From assembly GCA_022824585.1 (NCBI GenBank), contig JAJDZN010000130.1:1-37892 (forward strand): a stretch of DNA of 37,892 nucleotides, read 5' to 3'. Positions 9,724 to 17,118 of the stretch are shown in pieces. Numbering within the stretch: the stretch's first letter is position 1; the number at the start of each line of letters is the position of its first letter. The translations under genes were made by a program, and so were the position numbers. The notes beneath the pieces are model-generated. The model saw only the letters and a list, made by a program, of their open reading frames with translations. It ran no database searches and was not told the DNA's origin. The DNA comes from Bryobacterales bacterium (GTDB lineage: Bacteria; Acidobacteriota; Terriglobia; Bryobacterales; UBA6623).

Positions 9724-10236
9724 ATGTCCCCGATGCTATTTCGAGTCACGCTGGTCGCGGCGCTGGCGTTGCCGGTGTTTGGCCAGGCAGAGGGCCTGAT
9801 CGAACTCGTCGACCCGCTTGACGAGCCCGAGCGCTACTGTGTAGACGTCCCGGGCTGGGGGAGACGCCTCGATCTCAACGCAGCGCTCATGGCGCACACG
9901 TGCAAGCCTGGCGCGGCGGATGAACTGTTCACTATCAACCAACCGGCGGACGGCCAACTCTACATGCGCGCCTATGACCGCTGCGCAACTGCGGAGTCCG
10001 ACCAAGCGGGGGCCGAGCTCTTCTTGAAACCGTGCGACTCCTCTCCGCTCCAGCGCTTCACGTTCGCTAGCGGCGGCAAGATCCGATTGGCATCTGGGAG
10101 CGTATGTTTGGCCGTAGCCGGGGGTGTCGGACAGCCTACCGGCGGCCCGAGCCATCTCCGGCGTGATTTGACATTGGAGTTATGTGAATCGGTCGAGGCG
10201 TCGCGCTCGGAGTGGAAGCTGCCGGATTCGGATTGA
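9724..10236 (+). CDS. Small secreted protein with ricin-B-lectin-like (beta-trefoil) features
   Basis: The 170-residue protein has a signal peptide (LFRVTLVAALALPVFGQ) and a mature domain that resembles a single ricin-type beta-trefoil. It has paired Cys and strand phrases, namely ERYCVDVPGWG, LMAHTCKPGAADELFTI, RCATAE, LFLKPCDSSPLQRFTF, GSVCLAVAGG and DLTLELCE. The repeated pattern Cys-hydrophobic-D/A followed by L..C and a Q/R-x-F/W step is what such lectin-like domains show, here in a shortened form. Binding to a sugar or cell-surface ligand is an inference. An in-frame ATG at 9733 is an equally good start: a TAGAAT box at 9720-9725 lies seven bases before it. The gene stands alone on its strand, back to back with the propeller protein gene. 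Confidence 0.6.
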   Translation: MSPMLFRVTLVAALALPVFGQAEGLIELVDPLDEPERYCVDVPGWGRRLDLNAALMAHTCKPGAADELFTINQPADGQLYMRAYDRCATAESDQAGAELFLKPCDSSPLQRFTFASGGKIRLASGSVCLAVAGGVGQPTGGPSHLRRDLTLELCESVEASRSEWKLPDSD

Positions 10237-10511
10237 CCTAAGCTTGCTCCAAGGCACTGGGGCAACACCCTGATGGATCAAAACAGGGTGGCATCCGAGA
10301 GCCTCCCCGCCCATGAGGTGCTTGGCGGCATGTCTTGCCGACGGCTGCCGACCGTCGCGCCCGCTGGCGAAGTCGGTGCGGATGGCCAGACTCGGGCGCT
10401 CGCGGCCGTTCGAGCAATTGGTACCCTTACTCCGCCCATCTACACGGACTCCGGTATCCAAGGCGGCATTCTGCGACAGCAGTCGTCGCCCGAGTTCCGT
10501 GCGGCTCCGCG

Positions 10512-12305
10512 CTAGACCGAGTAGCCGCCAGACTCGAGGATCCGCGCGGCGATCCGATCCCGCGCCGCCGGGAGGTCTGAAGGCGCTGGGCCGACCAGCT
10601 GCTGGAACGCGCTCCATGTGTTCTCCGCGTCAGCCTCATCGCTGCAGGCGCCGATCACGAGTGCGCCGAGTTCCCGCACCGTGCCCAGAGACTGCTGGAG
10701 CAGCACCGTGAGCATGTCGCATGCACCGCTGCCGCGCCCCCCAGATGCAAGCTTCGCGGTACGCGCGAGGGCCGAGTCAGAGGCGTAGACCGCCGCTGCC
10801 ATGTCGCCCACGGCAGCGGCGACCTCTTGCTGCCGGTCGAGCGAATCACCGAATCTCCGGTAGGCAAGGCCCGCCATGCGCAAGGCAGCCTTTCTTATGC
10901 GGTCCACGATGTCGCGCTGCTCGGCCAAGCCAGCGGAGTCGTCAACAGCCGGGGCAGCGCCTGCCGGGTTCGCCGCCGCTTGCGCGACCGCTTGCAGCAA
11001 GTCCAGGCGCCCCTGTCCTGCGCGCTTGAGCAGCATGCCGGTCGTCAGCAGGCGGTTGATCTCGTTCGTGCCTTCAAAGATACGGTTAATGCGGGAGTCT
11101 CGATAGTTGCGCTCGACTGCGTAGTCCTCGTGGTAGCCGTAGCCGCCGTGGATTTGCACGGCCTCGTCTGTCGTGAAGTCGAGCACTTCCGACACGTAGA
11201 CTTTGGCGATAGAGCACTCGATGGCGTACTCCTCTACAGCCTTGAGCGTCTGTCGCGCCGCCTCGGGACTGTCCCAGGACACGTCCGCCAGCCTGGCGTC
11301 GATCATCCCCGACGTGCGGTACACCATCGACTCGCTTGCGAATACTCGCACCGCCATGTCCGCCAGCTTCTGGCGGATGGCCCCGAAGTGGGCGATCGGC
11401 TGCCCGAACGCCTTGCGCTGCAGCGCGTACGAGGCCGAGTCCGAGATCGAGTCCTTGGCCCCGCCCACGCATGCGGCTGCCAGTTCCAAGCGGCCCATGT
11501 TGAGGACGTTGAAAGCGATCACGTGCCCGCGGCCGATCTCGCCGAGCACGTTTTCGACCGGGACGTGGACATCGTCTAGGTACAGCGCCGTTGTCGAGCT
11601 GCCGCGCAGTCCCATCTTGTGCTCTTCGGCTCCCGGCTTGACGCCGTCGAACGCGCGCTCGACCAAGAACGCGGTGAACTTTTCGCCGTCGACCTTCGCG
11701 AATACCGTGTACAGGTCGGCCCAGCCCCCGTTCGAGATCCACATCTTCTGGCCGTTGAGCACGTAGTGCTTGCCGTCTGGGGAGAGTTCTGCACGCGTGA
11801 GCGAGTTCTGCGAGTCGCTGCCGGCCTGCGGCTCGCTCAGGCAGTAGGCCGCCAGCAACTCTCCCGTGACCATGCGAGGCAGGTACCGCTGGCGCTGTTC
11901 CTCGGTTCCGAAGAAAACCAAGGGCAATGTGCCAATGCCGGCGTGGGCTCCGTAGGTGGTCGAGAACGATGCGTAGCCGCCCATCGCCTCGGCCGCCAGC
12001 ATCTGTGTGGTGATGTCCAACTCGAGCCCGTCATGCCGCTCCGGCACGAGGATGCCGAGCAGCCCTAGCTCGGCAGACTGCTCGATCAACTGTCGGGCTA
12101 GGCCCGGCTCTTTGCGTTCGAATTCCGCAATTTGCGGCACAACCTCCTCTTCCACGAAGCGCTTGGTTGTGGCCAGCGCTTGGCGCTGCGCCTCAGTGAA
12201 GTCCTCTGGAGTGAGCACGGCGCCGGAGTCGCAGGCACCGATCAGAAAGTGGCCACCGACGGGAGCTTGCAGGGCCGGAACATCGACTAGAGCTGTTGCA
12301 GACAT
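10512..12305 (-). CDS. Acyl-CoA dehydrogenase (VLCAD/FadE-like, long form)
   Basis: FAD enzyme for the first step of fatty acid beta-oxidation (acyl-CoA to trans-2-enoyl-CoA). At 597 residues it is longer than the ~380-residue short-chain enzymes. It fits the long forms with an added C-terminal helical domain, as in mitochondrial VLCAD and Bacillus FadE. Visible motifs are AYCLSEPQAGSD and MWISNGGWAD (FAD/substrate loops), AFGQPIAHFGAIRQKLADMA, VQIHGGYGY, and RIFEGTNEINR carrying the likely catalytic Glu411. The last ~180 residues form the extra domain. The start is well supported: GGAGG sits six bases before the ATG. It follows holB by 56 bases on the same strand but probably has its own promoter; no other beta-oxidation gene is nearby. 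Confidence 0.93.
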   Translation of the reverse strand: MSATALVDVPALQAPVGGHFLIGACDSGAVLTPEDFTEAQRQALATTKRFVEEEVVPQIAEFERKEPGLARQLIEQSAELGLLGILVPERHDGLELDITTQMLAAEAMGGYASFSTTYGAHAGIGTLPLVFFGTEEQRQRYLPRMVTGELLAAYCLSEPQAGSDSQNSLTRAELSPDGKHYVLNGQKMWISNGGWADLYTVFAKVDGEKFTAFLVERAFDGVKPGAEEHKMGLRGSSTTALYLDDVHVPVENVLGEIGRGHVIAFNVLNMGRLELAAACVGGAKDSISDSASYALQRKAFGQPIAHFGAIRQKLADMAVRVFASESMVYRTSGMIDARLADVSWDSPEAARQTLKAVEEYAIECSIAKVYVSEVLDFTTDEAVQIHGGYGYHEDYAVERNYRDSRINRIFEGTNEINRLLTTGMLLKRAGQGRLDLLQAVAQAAANPAGAAPAVDDSAGLAEQRDIVDRIRKAALRMAGLAYRRFGDSLDRQQEVAAAVGDMAAAVYASDSALARTAKLASGGRGSGACDMLTVLLQQSLGTVRELGALVIGACSDEADAENTWSAFQQLVGPAPSDLPAARDRIAARILESGGYSV

Positions 12306-12361
12306 CTGATTCCTCCCAGGCTTTAGTCTAGACCCCGTCGAGCCGGACTGCTTTGGCCCGG

Positions 12362-13435
12362 CTAGCGTTGCAATTTCAGGGCGTACGCTTCGAACGCGAT
12401 CTGCTTCTGCACGTTCAGGCGCTGGAGCTGTTCCAGCTCTTGAAGTGCTACAACCGCCCGCTCGAGCCAGGCAAAGTTCACACGGCGCGCGAGCGGTTCC
12501 AACTCGAGGGCAATGTCGTGATGCACGAGGTCAGCGGGCGCTTTGACGCGCATCAGCAGCAGGTCCCGCAAGAGCGAGTGCAGCATCGCGGCAAGCCGGT
12601 CGATCTGCCCCGATTCGCCTCTGCCCAGCGATCCGATCTCAACCGAGAGCTTGGCGAATTCGCCGCGCTTGAGCGCGGCTCGGAGCAGGGCTAGCATCGC
12701 GTGTCGACGACGTACGAACTCTTCCATGTCGAGCTTGATCGCCGCTCCGGGACTGCCTTCCGCCCACGCGCTGACCAGCGCGCGGTCTTTCTCGGCAACC
12801 TCGTCCCGCGATCGCATGAATTCGTCCATTTCGCTCCTTGCCAGGGGGGAGAAGTAGAACGGGATGGCACGGGACCGTATGGTCGGCAGGAGGGCGAACG
12901 GGTTCTCGGAAGTCAGGATGATCGTCAGGCTTGCAGCCGGCTCCTCTAATGTCTTCAACAGCGCGTTCGAGGCTTCGTCCGTGGCGCGGTCCGCGTGTTC
13001 GAGGACGAAGATCCTGCGACGCCCCTCTGCCGGAGCGAGGCGAGCCGACTCGCGCAGCATGCGAGCTTGGTCAATCGATAGCAGCTGCATCGGCCCGTCC
13101 GGGGGGAAGATGAGCACGTCCGGGTGCGTCGCGACCACGAGCGGCGCGCCCTTGCGCTTTTCCGCCGACAGCTTGCGCCGTGCCTCGATCCGCTCGCGAA
13201 ACTGCTCCGACGAAAGGTCGCCTTCGAGGATCCTGATGCAGGCCGAGCATTCTCCGCACGGCTTGCCCGGCCCGGACGCACAGTTCATTCCCGCCGCCAA
13301 ATGGCGGGCCAGGGTGGCCTTGCCGATGCCTAGCTTTCCGGCGAACAACAGCGTCTGCGGCAGGCGATCCTCGGACACCATTCGCCAGAGCGATGCGGCG
13401 ATGCGTTGGTGGCCGACAAATCGAGGTGCTGGCAT
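12362..13435 (-). CDS. holB: DNA polymerase III delta' subunit (clamp loader)
   Basis: Clamp-loader AAA+ subunit that helps open and load the beta sliding clamp. The 357-residue product starts MPAPRFVGHQ; the frame stays open much further upstream, but that part lies inside tmk and has no family resemblance. Visible are a P-loop-like G33-KLGIG-K39 and a four-Cys zinc module, C52, C60, C63 and C66, typical of the subunit. VVATHPDVLIF, IDQARMLRESA, RRIFVLEHADR, SNALLKTLEEP and a LLPTIRSRA sensor region follow. The P-loop Lys is followed by Ala where Ser/Thr would bind magnesium, so nucleotide hydrolysis is unlikely, as for delta' in general. Its ATG overlaps the tmk stop by one base (TGATG), suggesting translational coupling. 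Confidence 0.92.
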   Translation of the reverse strand: MPAPRFVGHQRIAASLWRMVSEDRLPQTLLFAGKLGIGKATLARHLAAGMNCASGPGKPCGECSACIRILEGDLSSEQFRERIEARRKLSAEKRKGAPLVVATHPDVLIFPPDGPMQLLSIDQARMLRESARLAPAEGRRRIFVLEHADRATDEASNALLKTLEEPAASLTIILTSENPFALLPTIRSRAIPFYFSPLARSEMDEFMRSRDEVAEKDRALVSAWAEGSPGAAIKLDMEEFVRRRHAMLALLRAALKRGEFAKLSVEIGSLGRGESGQIDRLAAMLHSLLRDLLLMRVKAPADLVHHDIALELEPLARRVNFAWLERAVVALQELEQLQRLNVQKQIAFEAYALKLQR

Positions 13436-14103
13436 CAGTTCGTCCCCGGCACCAAGCCGCGCTCCGAGAGTGCCGGAAGCACAGCGGCCATCACTCGCCC
13501 AAAGACCTCCGAGACCGAGCCCTCCGCCGCGATACGTCGAATTCGTTGCGGCTGGTCTGCATGCATCTGCGCGTACCCCTCCCGAACGCGCAGGAAGAAT
13601 TCCAGCGCCTCTGACTCCATGCGGTCTCCGCCGGCGCTCCGGCCGGACTCTCGTTCGCCCACCCTTGCCAAGGCGGCCGCCGGCTCGATGTCCAGCCACA
13701 GTGTCAGGTCGGGTTGCAAATCGCCGCAGGCGACTTCGCTCAGCTGTTGCACCGCGGCGGAGCCAAGTCCTCGACCGTAGCCTTGGTAGGCGACGCTCGC
13801 ATCTGTGAAGCGATCGCAAACCACGACTTGACCGGCATCTAGGGCCGGGCGAATGACTTCTGCCAGGTTTTGTGCCCGTGACGCGAAGAACAGCAACAGC
13901 TCGGCCATCGGCTCGATCCCGTGGTTGCGAGCGTCGAGCAAAACGCTTCGAATCCGCCGCCCGATCGCCGTTCCGCCGGGTTCTTGCGCGAGCAGCGTCG
14001 GTAGGCCCATCGCCCCCAGGCGCTCCACGAGGAGCCCGATCTGGGTTGTCTTGCCGCAGCCGTCGACTCCCTCGACGCTGACGAAGAATCCGGCCCTCGG
14101 CAA
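13435..14103 (-). CDS. tmk: Thymidylate kinase
   Basis: Phosphorylates dTMP to dTDP with ATP, an essential step of dTTP supply. The 222-residue protein has the P-loop EGVDGCGKTTQ (residues 11-21), then LAQEPGGTAIGRRIR for the substrate side. The DRF motif with D97 and R98 lies in VVVCDRFTDASVAYQG, and a LWLDIEPAAALARVGER segment leads into the lid. The upstream gene nagA ends 31 bases before, and holB overlaps its stop; tmk-holB is a common bacterial pair. A near-consensus promoter (CTGACG-17-TATAAT) inside the end of nagA places the expected +1 exactly on the ATG. It may therefore be expressed independently as a leaderless message. Confidence 0.95.
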   Translation of the reverse strand: MPRAGFFVSVEGVDGCGKTTQIGLLVERLGAMGLPTLLAQEPGGTAIGRRIRSVLLDARNHGIEPMAELLLFFASRAQNLAEVIRPALDAGQVVVCDRFTDASVAYQGYGRGLGSAAVQQLSEVACGDLQPDLTLWLDIEPAAALARVGERESGRSAGGDRMESEALEFFLRVREGYAQMHADQPQRIRRIAAEGSVSEVFGRVMAAVLPALSERGLVPGTN

Positions 14104-14109
14104 GTTGCG

Positions 14110-14138
14110 ATTATATCCCCGGCCAGCCAGTCCGTCAG
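14110..14138 (-). promoter_or_regulatory. Putative promoter for tmk-holB (leaderless)
   Basis: On the minus strand, CTGACG (14133-14138) is followed by a 17-base spacer and a perfect TATAAT (14110-14115). Six bases separate the -10 box from the tmk ATG, so transcription would be expected to start at the A of the start codon. No Shine-Dalgarno sequence is needed or obvious. The -35 box overlaps the last codons of nagA. Confidence 0.55.
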
Positions 14139-15295
14139 CCAGCGGCTGCGACGGTGCGGATCACCTCTAGATTGCCGTCCTCCAAGCGGAACAGCGTGAA
14201 ATCGGCGGCCTGTCCGGGAGTGAGGTATTCCGTGCGTTCCGCCAGGCCCATCGCCGCTCCCGGATTCGAGCAGGCCAGTCGAGTCGCTTCGTGCAACGAC
14301 ATCCCCCCGAATCGCATCGCGTTCTCGACGCCGCGATCCATGCTGAGGGCAGACCCCGCCAGCCGCCGGCTGCTGGTGAGTTCGACCCGGCGGCTGGGCA
14401 ACAGTTCGACTTGCTGCTCCCCGAGCTGGTACATGCCCGGCTCGCAATGGGCCGGTGCGACCGCATCGGTGACCAGAATCGATCGGCGCGGCCCCTTGGC
14501 CCGCAGCGCGACCTTGGCGAACGCCGGCAGCAGGTGGATCCCGTCGATGATCAGGCCTGCGTAGAGGCGGTCGTCAGCCATCTGGTGGACGATGTAGTTG
14601 TCGTGCCTCGGCACCCTCAGGTGCGCGCCGTTGCCCAAGTGAGTGCTCATCGTCGCACCGGCGCTGACGGCGTCGGCGATCTGCGCAGACGTGGCGTTGG
14701 TATGTCCGATCGAGACAACCACGTCGTTGGCTACCATGTGCTCGATCACGCGTGGCGCCTCGTCGTGTTCCGGACTGAGCGTGACGATCCGGACGCCGCC
14801 TTCGGCTGCGTCCTGAAAGCGTGCGAACTCTTCGATGCTGGGCGGTCGCACGTGCCGCTGCGGGTGCGCCCCGCGAGGCCCGTCATCCGGTGAGATCCAC
14901 GGCCCTTCGACGTGAAAGCCGAGCATTGCCGAGCCGTTGGAGATGGTGCGCCGCGCCAAGGCTAGATTCCGCAGCGAGCCTCGCATGTCCTCGCCGGATC
15001 CGGTGATCACCGTGGGATAGAAGCGCGCTACGCCGGTCGACCTCTGGACCTCGATGGAGCGCGCGATATCGTCGGCGGACGTGCTCGGGTCGTTGTAGTC
15101 CACGCCGGCGAAGCCGTTCACCTGCAGGTCCACCCATCCCGGGGAAACGAACGGCTCCGCCTCGCCGGCGGCGGCTTCGACTGCGGCAATCCTGCCGGCG
15201 GTCAGGCTAATGGCTAGCGTCTCGCCGGTTCCGGGATGGACACCGCGCACGATCCCGACTCCGGCAGCCGCACTCGCCGCGGGTCTGCTCGACAT
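14135..15295 (-). CDS. nagA: N-acetylglucosamine-6-phosphate deacetylase
   Basis: Amidohydrolase that removes acetate from GlcNAc-6-phosphate, giving glucosamine-6-phosphate for catabolism or wall recycling. The protein has 386 residues from the ATG. It shows the superfamily opening VSPGWVDLQVNGFAGVDYND, the metal Glu in GFHVEGPWISPD, the His in VSIGHTNA and STHLGNGAHL, the substrate loop LIIDGIHLLP, and the catalytic Asp in ILVTDAVAPA. It ends with the typical SNPGAAMGL and GQAADFTLF pieces. The start is either this ATG, with GGGA seven bases upstream, or the TTG at 15298. The TTG lies five bases after a CATAAT box (15304-15309) and would be near-leaderless. Neither nagB nor a sugar transporter is adjacent. 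Confidence 0.93.
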   Translation of the reverse strand: MSSRPAASAAAGVGIVRGVHPGTGETLAISLTAGRIAAVEAAAGEAEPFVSPGWVDLQVNGFAGVDYNDPSTSADDIARSIEVQRSTGVARFYPTVITGSGEDMRGSLRNLALARRTISNGSAMLGFHVEGPWISPDDGPRGAHPQRHVRPPSIEEFARFQDAAEGGVRIVTLSPEHDEAPRVIEHMVANDVVVSIGHTNATSAQIADAVSAGATMSTHLGNGAHLRVPRHDNYIVHQMADDRLYAGLIIDGIHLLPAFAKVALRAKGPRRSILVTDAVAPAHCEPGMYQLGEQQVELLPSRRVELTSSRRLAGSALSMDRGVENAMRFGGMSLHEATRLACSNPGAAMGLAERTEYLTPGQAADFTLFRLEDGNLEVIRTVAAAG

Positions 15296-15392
15296 CAAGT
15301 CCCATTATGGACCGCCACTGCGATGGAGCGGTCAGCCGGCATGGAGCCGGTAGCCGCTTGCCGTGCACGGATCTGCTTGATCCGGGGAGTGA

Positions 15393-15398
15393 TAGTAT
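15393..15398 (+). promoter_or_regulatory. Putative -10 box of a leaderless gene
   Basis: TAGTAT sits exactly six bases before the TTG start at 15405, so the predicted +1 is the start codon itself. No good -35 hexamer is seen at the usual distance. It is one of several such boxes in the window. Confidence 0.35.
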
Positions 15399-15404
15399 GA
15401 GTCA

Positions 15405-15851
15405 TTGCAACGCAAGTTCAAGATCAAGTCCGGTCGACCGAGCTTCATGCGTAGCGCGCTCGGTGGGATTGGAGCAATCGCTAACCTATTCTTGGGGCTT
15501 TACTTGTGCGCCGTTGGCGCCTTAGGACTGGTCGTCGGCGGCGAAATGTTCTTTCCCCTGGTGCCGGTTTCGCCCGAGAATGCGGCCGTGGCGCTGCTTG
15601 TGCTCGGCTCGTTTGCTGTTGTCGCCTCGGTGCTTGCCATTTCCGGTGGCAGGCTCAAACGCATTCCCCAACTGGGCTGGGCCGCAGTACTGTTCTTGGG
15701 ATTGACGGCGGCGGTTTTCCGAGGAGACTATCGCTTCGACGGCCTAGAGAGCTTCAAGGCTCACGGCTGGATGCTGCTGGGCTCGTTCGTGCTGCTTTGT
15801 GCCAGCTGGGTGCGCTTCAAGACACCATCGCGGAAACGCTCGCAGTACTAA
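15405..15851 (+). CDS. Small four-helix membrane protein of unknown function
   Basis: I do not recognise a named family. The 148-residue protein has a basic N-terminus (QRKFKIKSGRPSFMRS) followed by four hydrophobic segments: IGAIANLFLGLYLCAVGALG, ENAAVALLVLGSFAVVASVL, LGWAAVLFLGLTAAVF and GWMLLGSFVLLCASWV. Positively charged ends suggest a cytoplasmic N- and C-terminus. The chosen TTG start is supported by a TAGTAT box six bases upstream (leaderless pattern). An internal ATG at 15447 would remove the basic leader. It stands alone, between divergent nagA and the next gene 91 bases downstream, and may be transcribed with it. Expression is likely; the function is unknown. Confidence 0.6.
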   Translation: MQRKFKIKSGRPSFMRSALGGIGAIANLFLGLYLCAVGALGLVVGGEMFFPLVPVSPENAAVALLVLGSFAVVASVLAISGGRLKRIPQLGWAAVLFLGLTAAVFRGDYRFDGLESFKAHGWMLLGSFVLLCASWVRFKTPSRKRSQY

Positions 15852-15942
15852 GTGCCCTGCCGGGCGCTGTGCTCGGGGGACTCAAGCTGGAAGGCTGCCA
15901 CTGGGCCAGCGGTTGCCGCATAATGGCGGAAGGTAGTGTGCG

Positions 15943-17097
15943 ATGGATGTGTTCGACCAAGTCAGGGATGCCCTCGCGTCCGGAGACGTCGAGGCCGGGT
16001 TCGAGCTAGCGATCGACCGCTTCCGGAACGAGCGGTCGTACCCGATGATCTTCGAAGCGCGCTTGATGCAGAAGCGGCACGCGCTCGGCATGCCGCTGAT
16101 TCAAACCGAGCCTTGGAACAATCTCGGCGAGGACTGCCAGGCCGCCTACGAGAGCGCCACGGTCGAAGCCGCCCGCGAGGTGGGCACGCTCTTCCTCAAC
16201 GATGGCGAGGTCGGGCGGGCTTGGCCGTACTTCCGCGCGATCGGGGAGAAGGATCTGGTTCGCGAGGCCATCGAGCAGTGTGACGATGGCGTGACCGGCG
16301 AGGCCTTGGACGGCATCATCGAGGTCGCCTATCACGAGCAGGTCAATCCGAAAAAGGGCTTCGAGCTGATCCTCAAGCATTACGGCACCTGCCGCGCCAT
16401 CACCAACTTCTCGCAGTATCCCGTCGAGGAGGGCAGGGCGGACTGCGCGGAACTGCTGGCCGAGAACGTGCACTCCGAACTGCTCGCGAACATCAAGCAC
16501 GCCGTGGAGCAGAAAGAGGGGCAGGCCCCGGAAGGCGACGACCTCGGGCACATCGTGGAGGAACGCGGCTGGCTGTTCGAGGGCAACGCGTACTACTTGG
16601 ACACCTCGCATGTCTCGTCGCTGGTGCAGATGGCGCCTGCGATCGACCGCGAGCGCACGCTCGAACTGCTGCTGGGCATGGCGCGCTACGGAAGCCAACT
16701 CAGCGAGATGTACCAGTTCCCGGGCAATCCGCCGTTCGAGAACGTCTTTGAAGATTACGCCGCCTATATCAGCACCGTCTTGCGACGCGACGTCGAGGCC
16801 GGGCTGGAGCACTTCCGGCGCAAGATCGAGACCTGCGATCCCAATATCGCCGGCACGACGCCCGCGCAGGTGCTAGTGAACCTGCTGGTGCGCCTCGGCC
16901 GTCCCGGAGAGGCCGCCGATGTCGCGCTGGAACACCTCTCCGAGGCCGATCCGCAGTTCCTGACCTGTCCCAACGCCTTGCAGCTGTGCCAGATGGCGCA
17001 GGACTACAAGCGGCTGGCCGAGGTGGCGCGCAAGCGCCGCGACCTGTTGAGCTTCGCGGCGGCGACCATGCAGGCGGAAACCCGGGCGGCGGCTTGA
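15943..17097 (+). CDS. Conserved-looking all-helical (TPR-like) protein of unknown function
   Basis: Cytosolic protein of 384 residues with no signal peptide or membrane segment and many short amphipathic helices. Examples are DVFDQVRDALASGDVEAGFELAIDR at the start (split here as one helix pair) and later NLLVRLGRPGEAADVALEHL and QLCQMAQDYKRLAEVARKR. The last two read like TPR helix pairs. A more individual central part contains EPWNNLGEDCQAAYES, HYGTCRAITNFSQYP and EGNAYYLDTSHVSSLVQMAPAI-type text with His, Asp and Tyr, which could hold an active site, but I cannot name one. GGAAGG lies nine bases before the ATG. The glcD-like gene starts 21 bases after its stop, so the two probably share an operon and perhaps a pathway. 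Confidence 0.7.
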   Translation: MDVFDQVRDALASGDVEAGFELAIDRFRNERSYPMIFEARLMQKRHALGMPLIQTEPWNNLGEDCQAAYESATVEAAREVGTLFLNDGEVGRAWPYFRAIGEKDLVREAIEQCDDGVTGEALDGIIEVAYHEQVNPKKGFELILKHYGTCRAITNFSQYPVEEGRADCAELLAENVHSELLANIKHAVEQKEGQAPEGDDLGHIVEERGWLFEGNAYYLDTSHVSSLVQMAPAIDRERTLELLLGMARYGSQLSEMYQFPGNPPFENVFEDYAAYISTVLRRDVEAGLEHFRRKIETCDPNIAGTTPAQVLVNLLVRLGRPGEAADVALEHLSEADPQFLTCPNALQLCQMAQDYKRLAEVARKRRDLLSFAAATMQAETRAAA

Positions 17098-17106
17098 GGC
17101 TTCGAC

Positions 17107-17112
17107 TACTAT
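17107..17112 (+). promoter_or_regulatory. Putative -10 box directly before the glcD-like gene
   Basis: TACTAT ends six bases before the GTG start at 17119, which places the expected +1 on the start codon. No proper Shine-Dalgarno spacing is present (the AGGA lies only two bases away). Expression could come both from this box and from read-through of the preceding gene. Confidence 0.35.
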
Positions 17113-17118
17113 AGGATC

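Noticed and set aside
10237..10511. Possible small gene at 10273-10515 (+)
   Set aside because: No signal peptide, domain or ribosome site; overlaps the acyl-CoA dehydrogenase end.
13436..13819. N-terminal extension of holB to 13819
   Set aside because: The extra residues lie inside tmk in another frame and look like nonsense; the family start MPAPRFVGHQ is at 13435 with a stop/start overlap.
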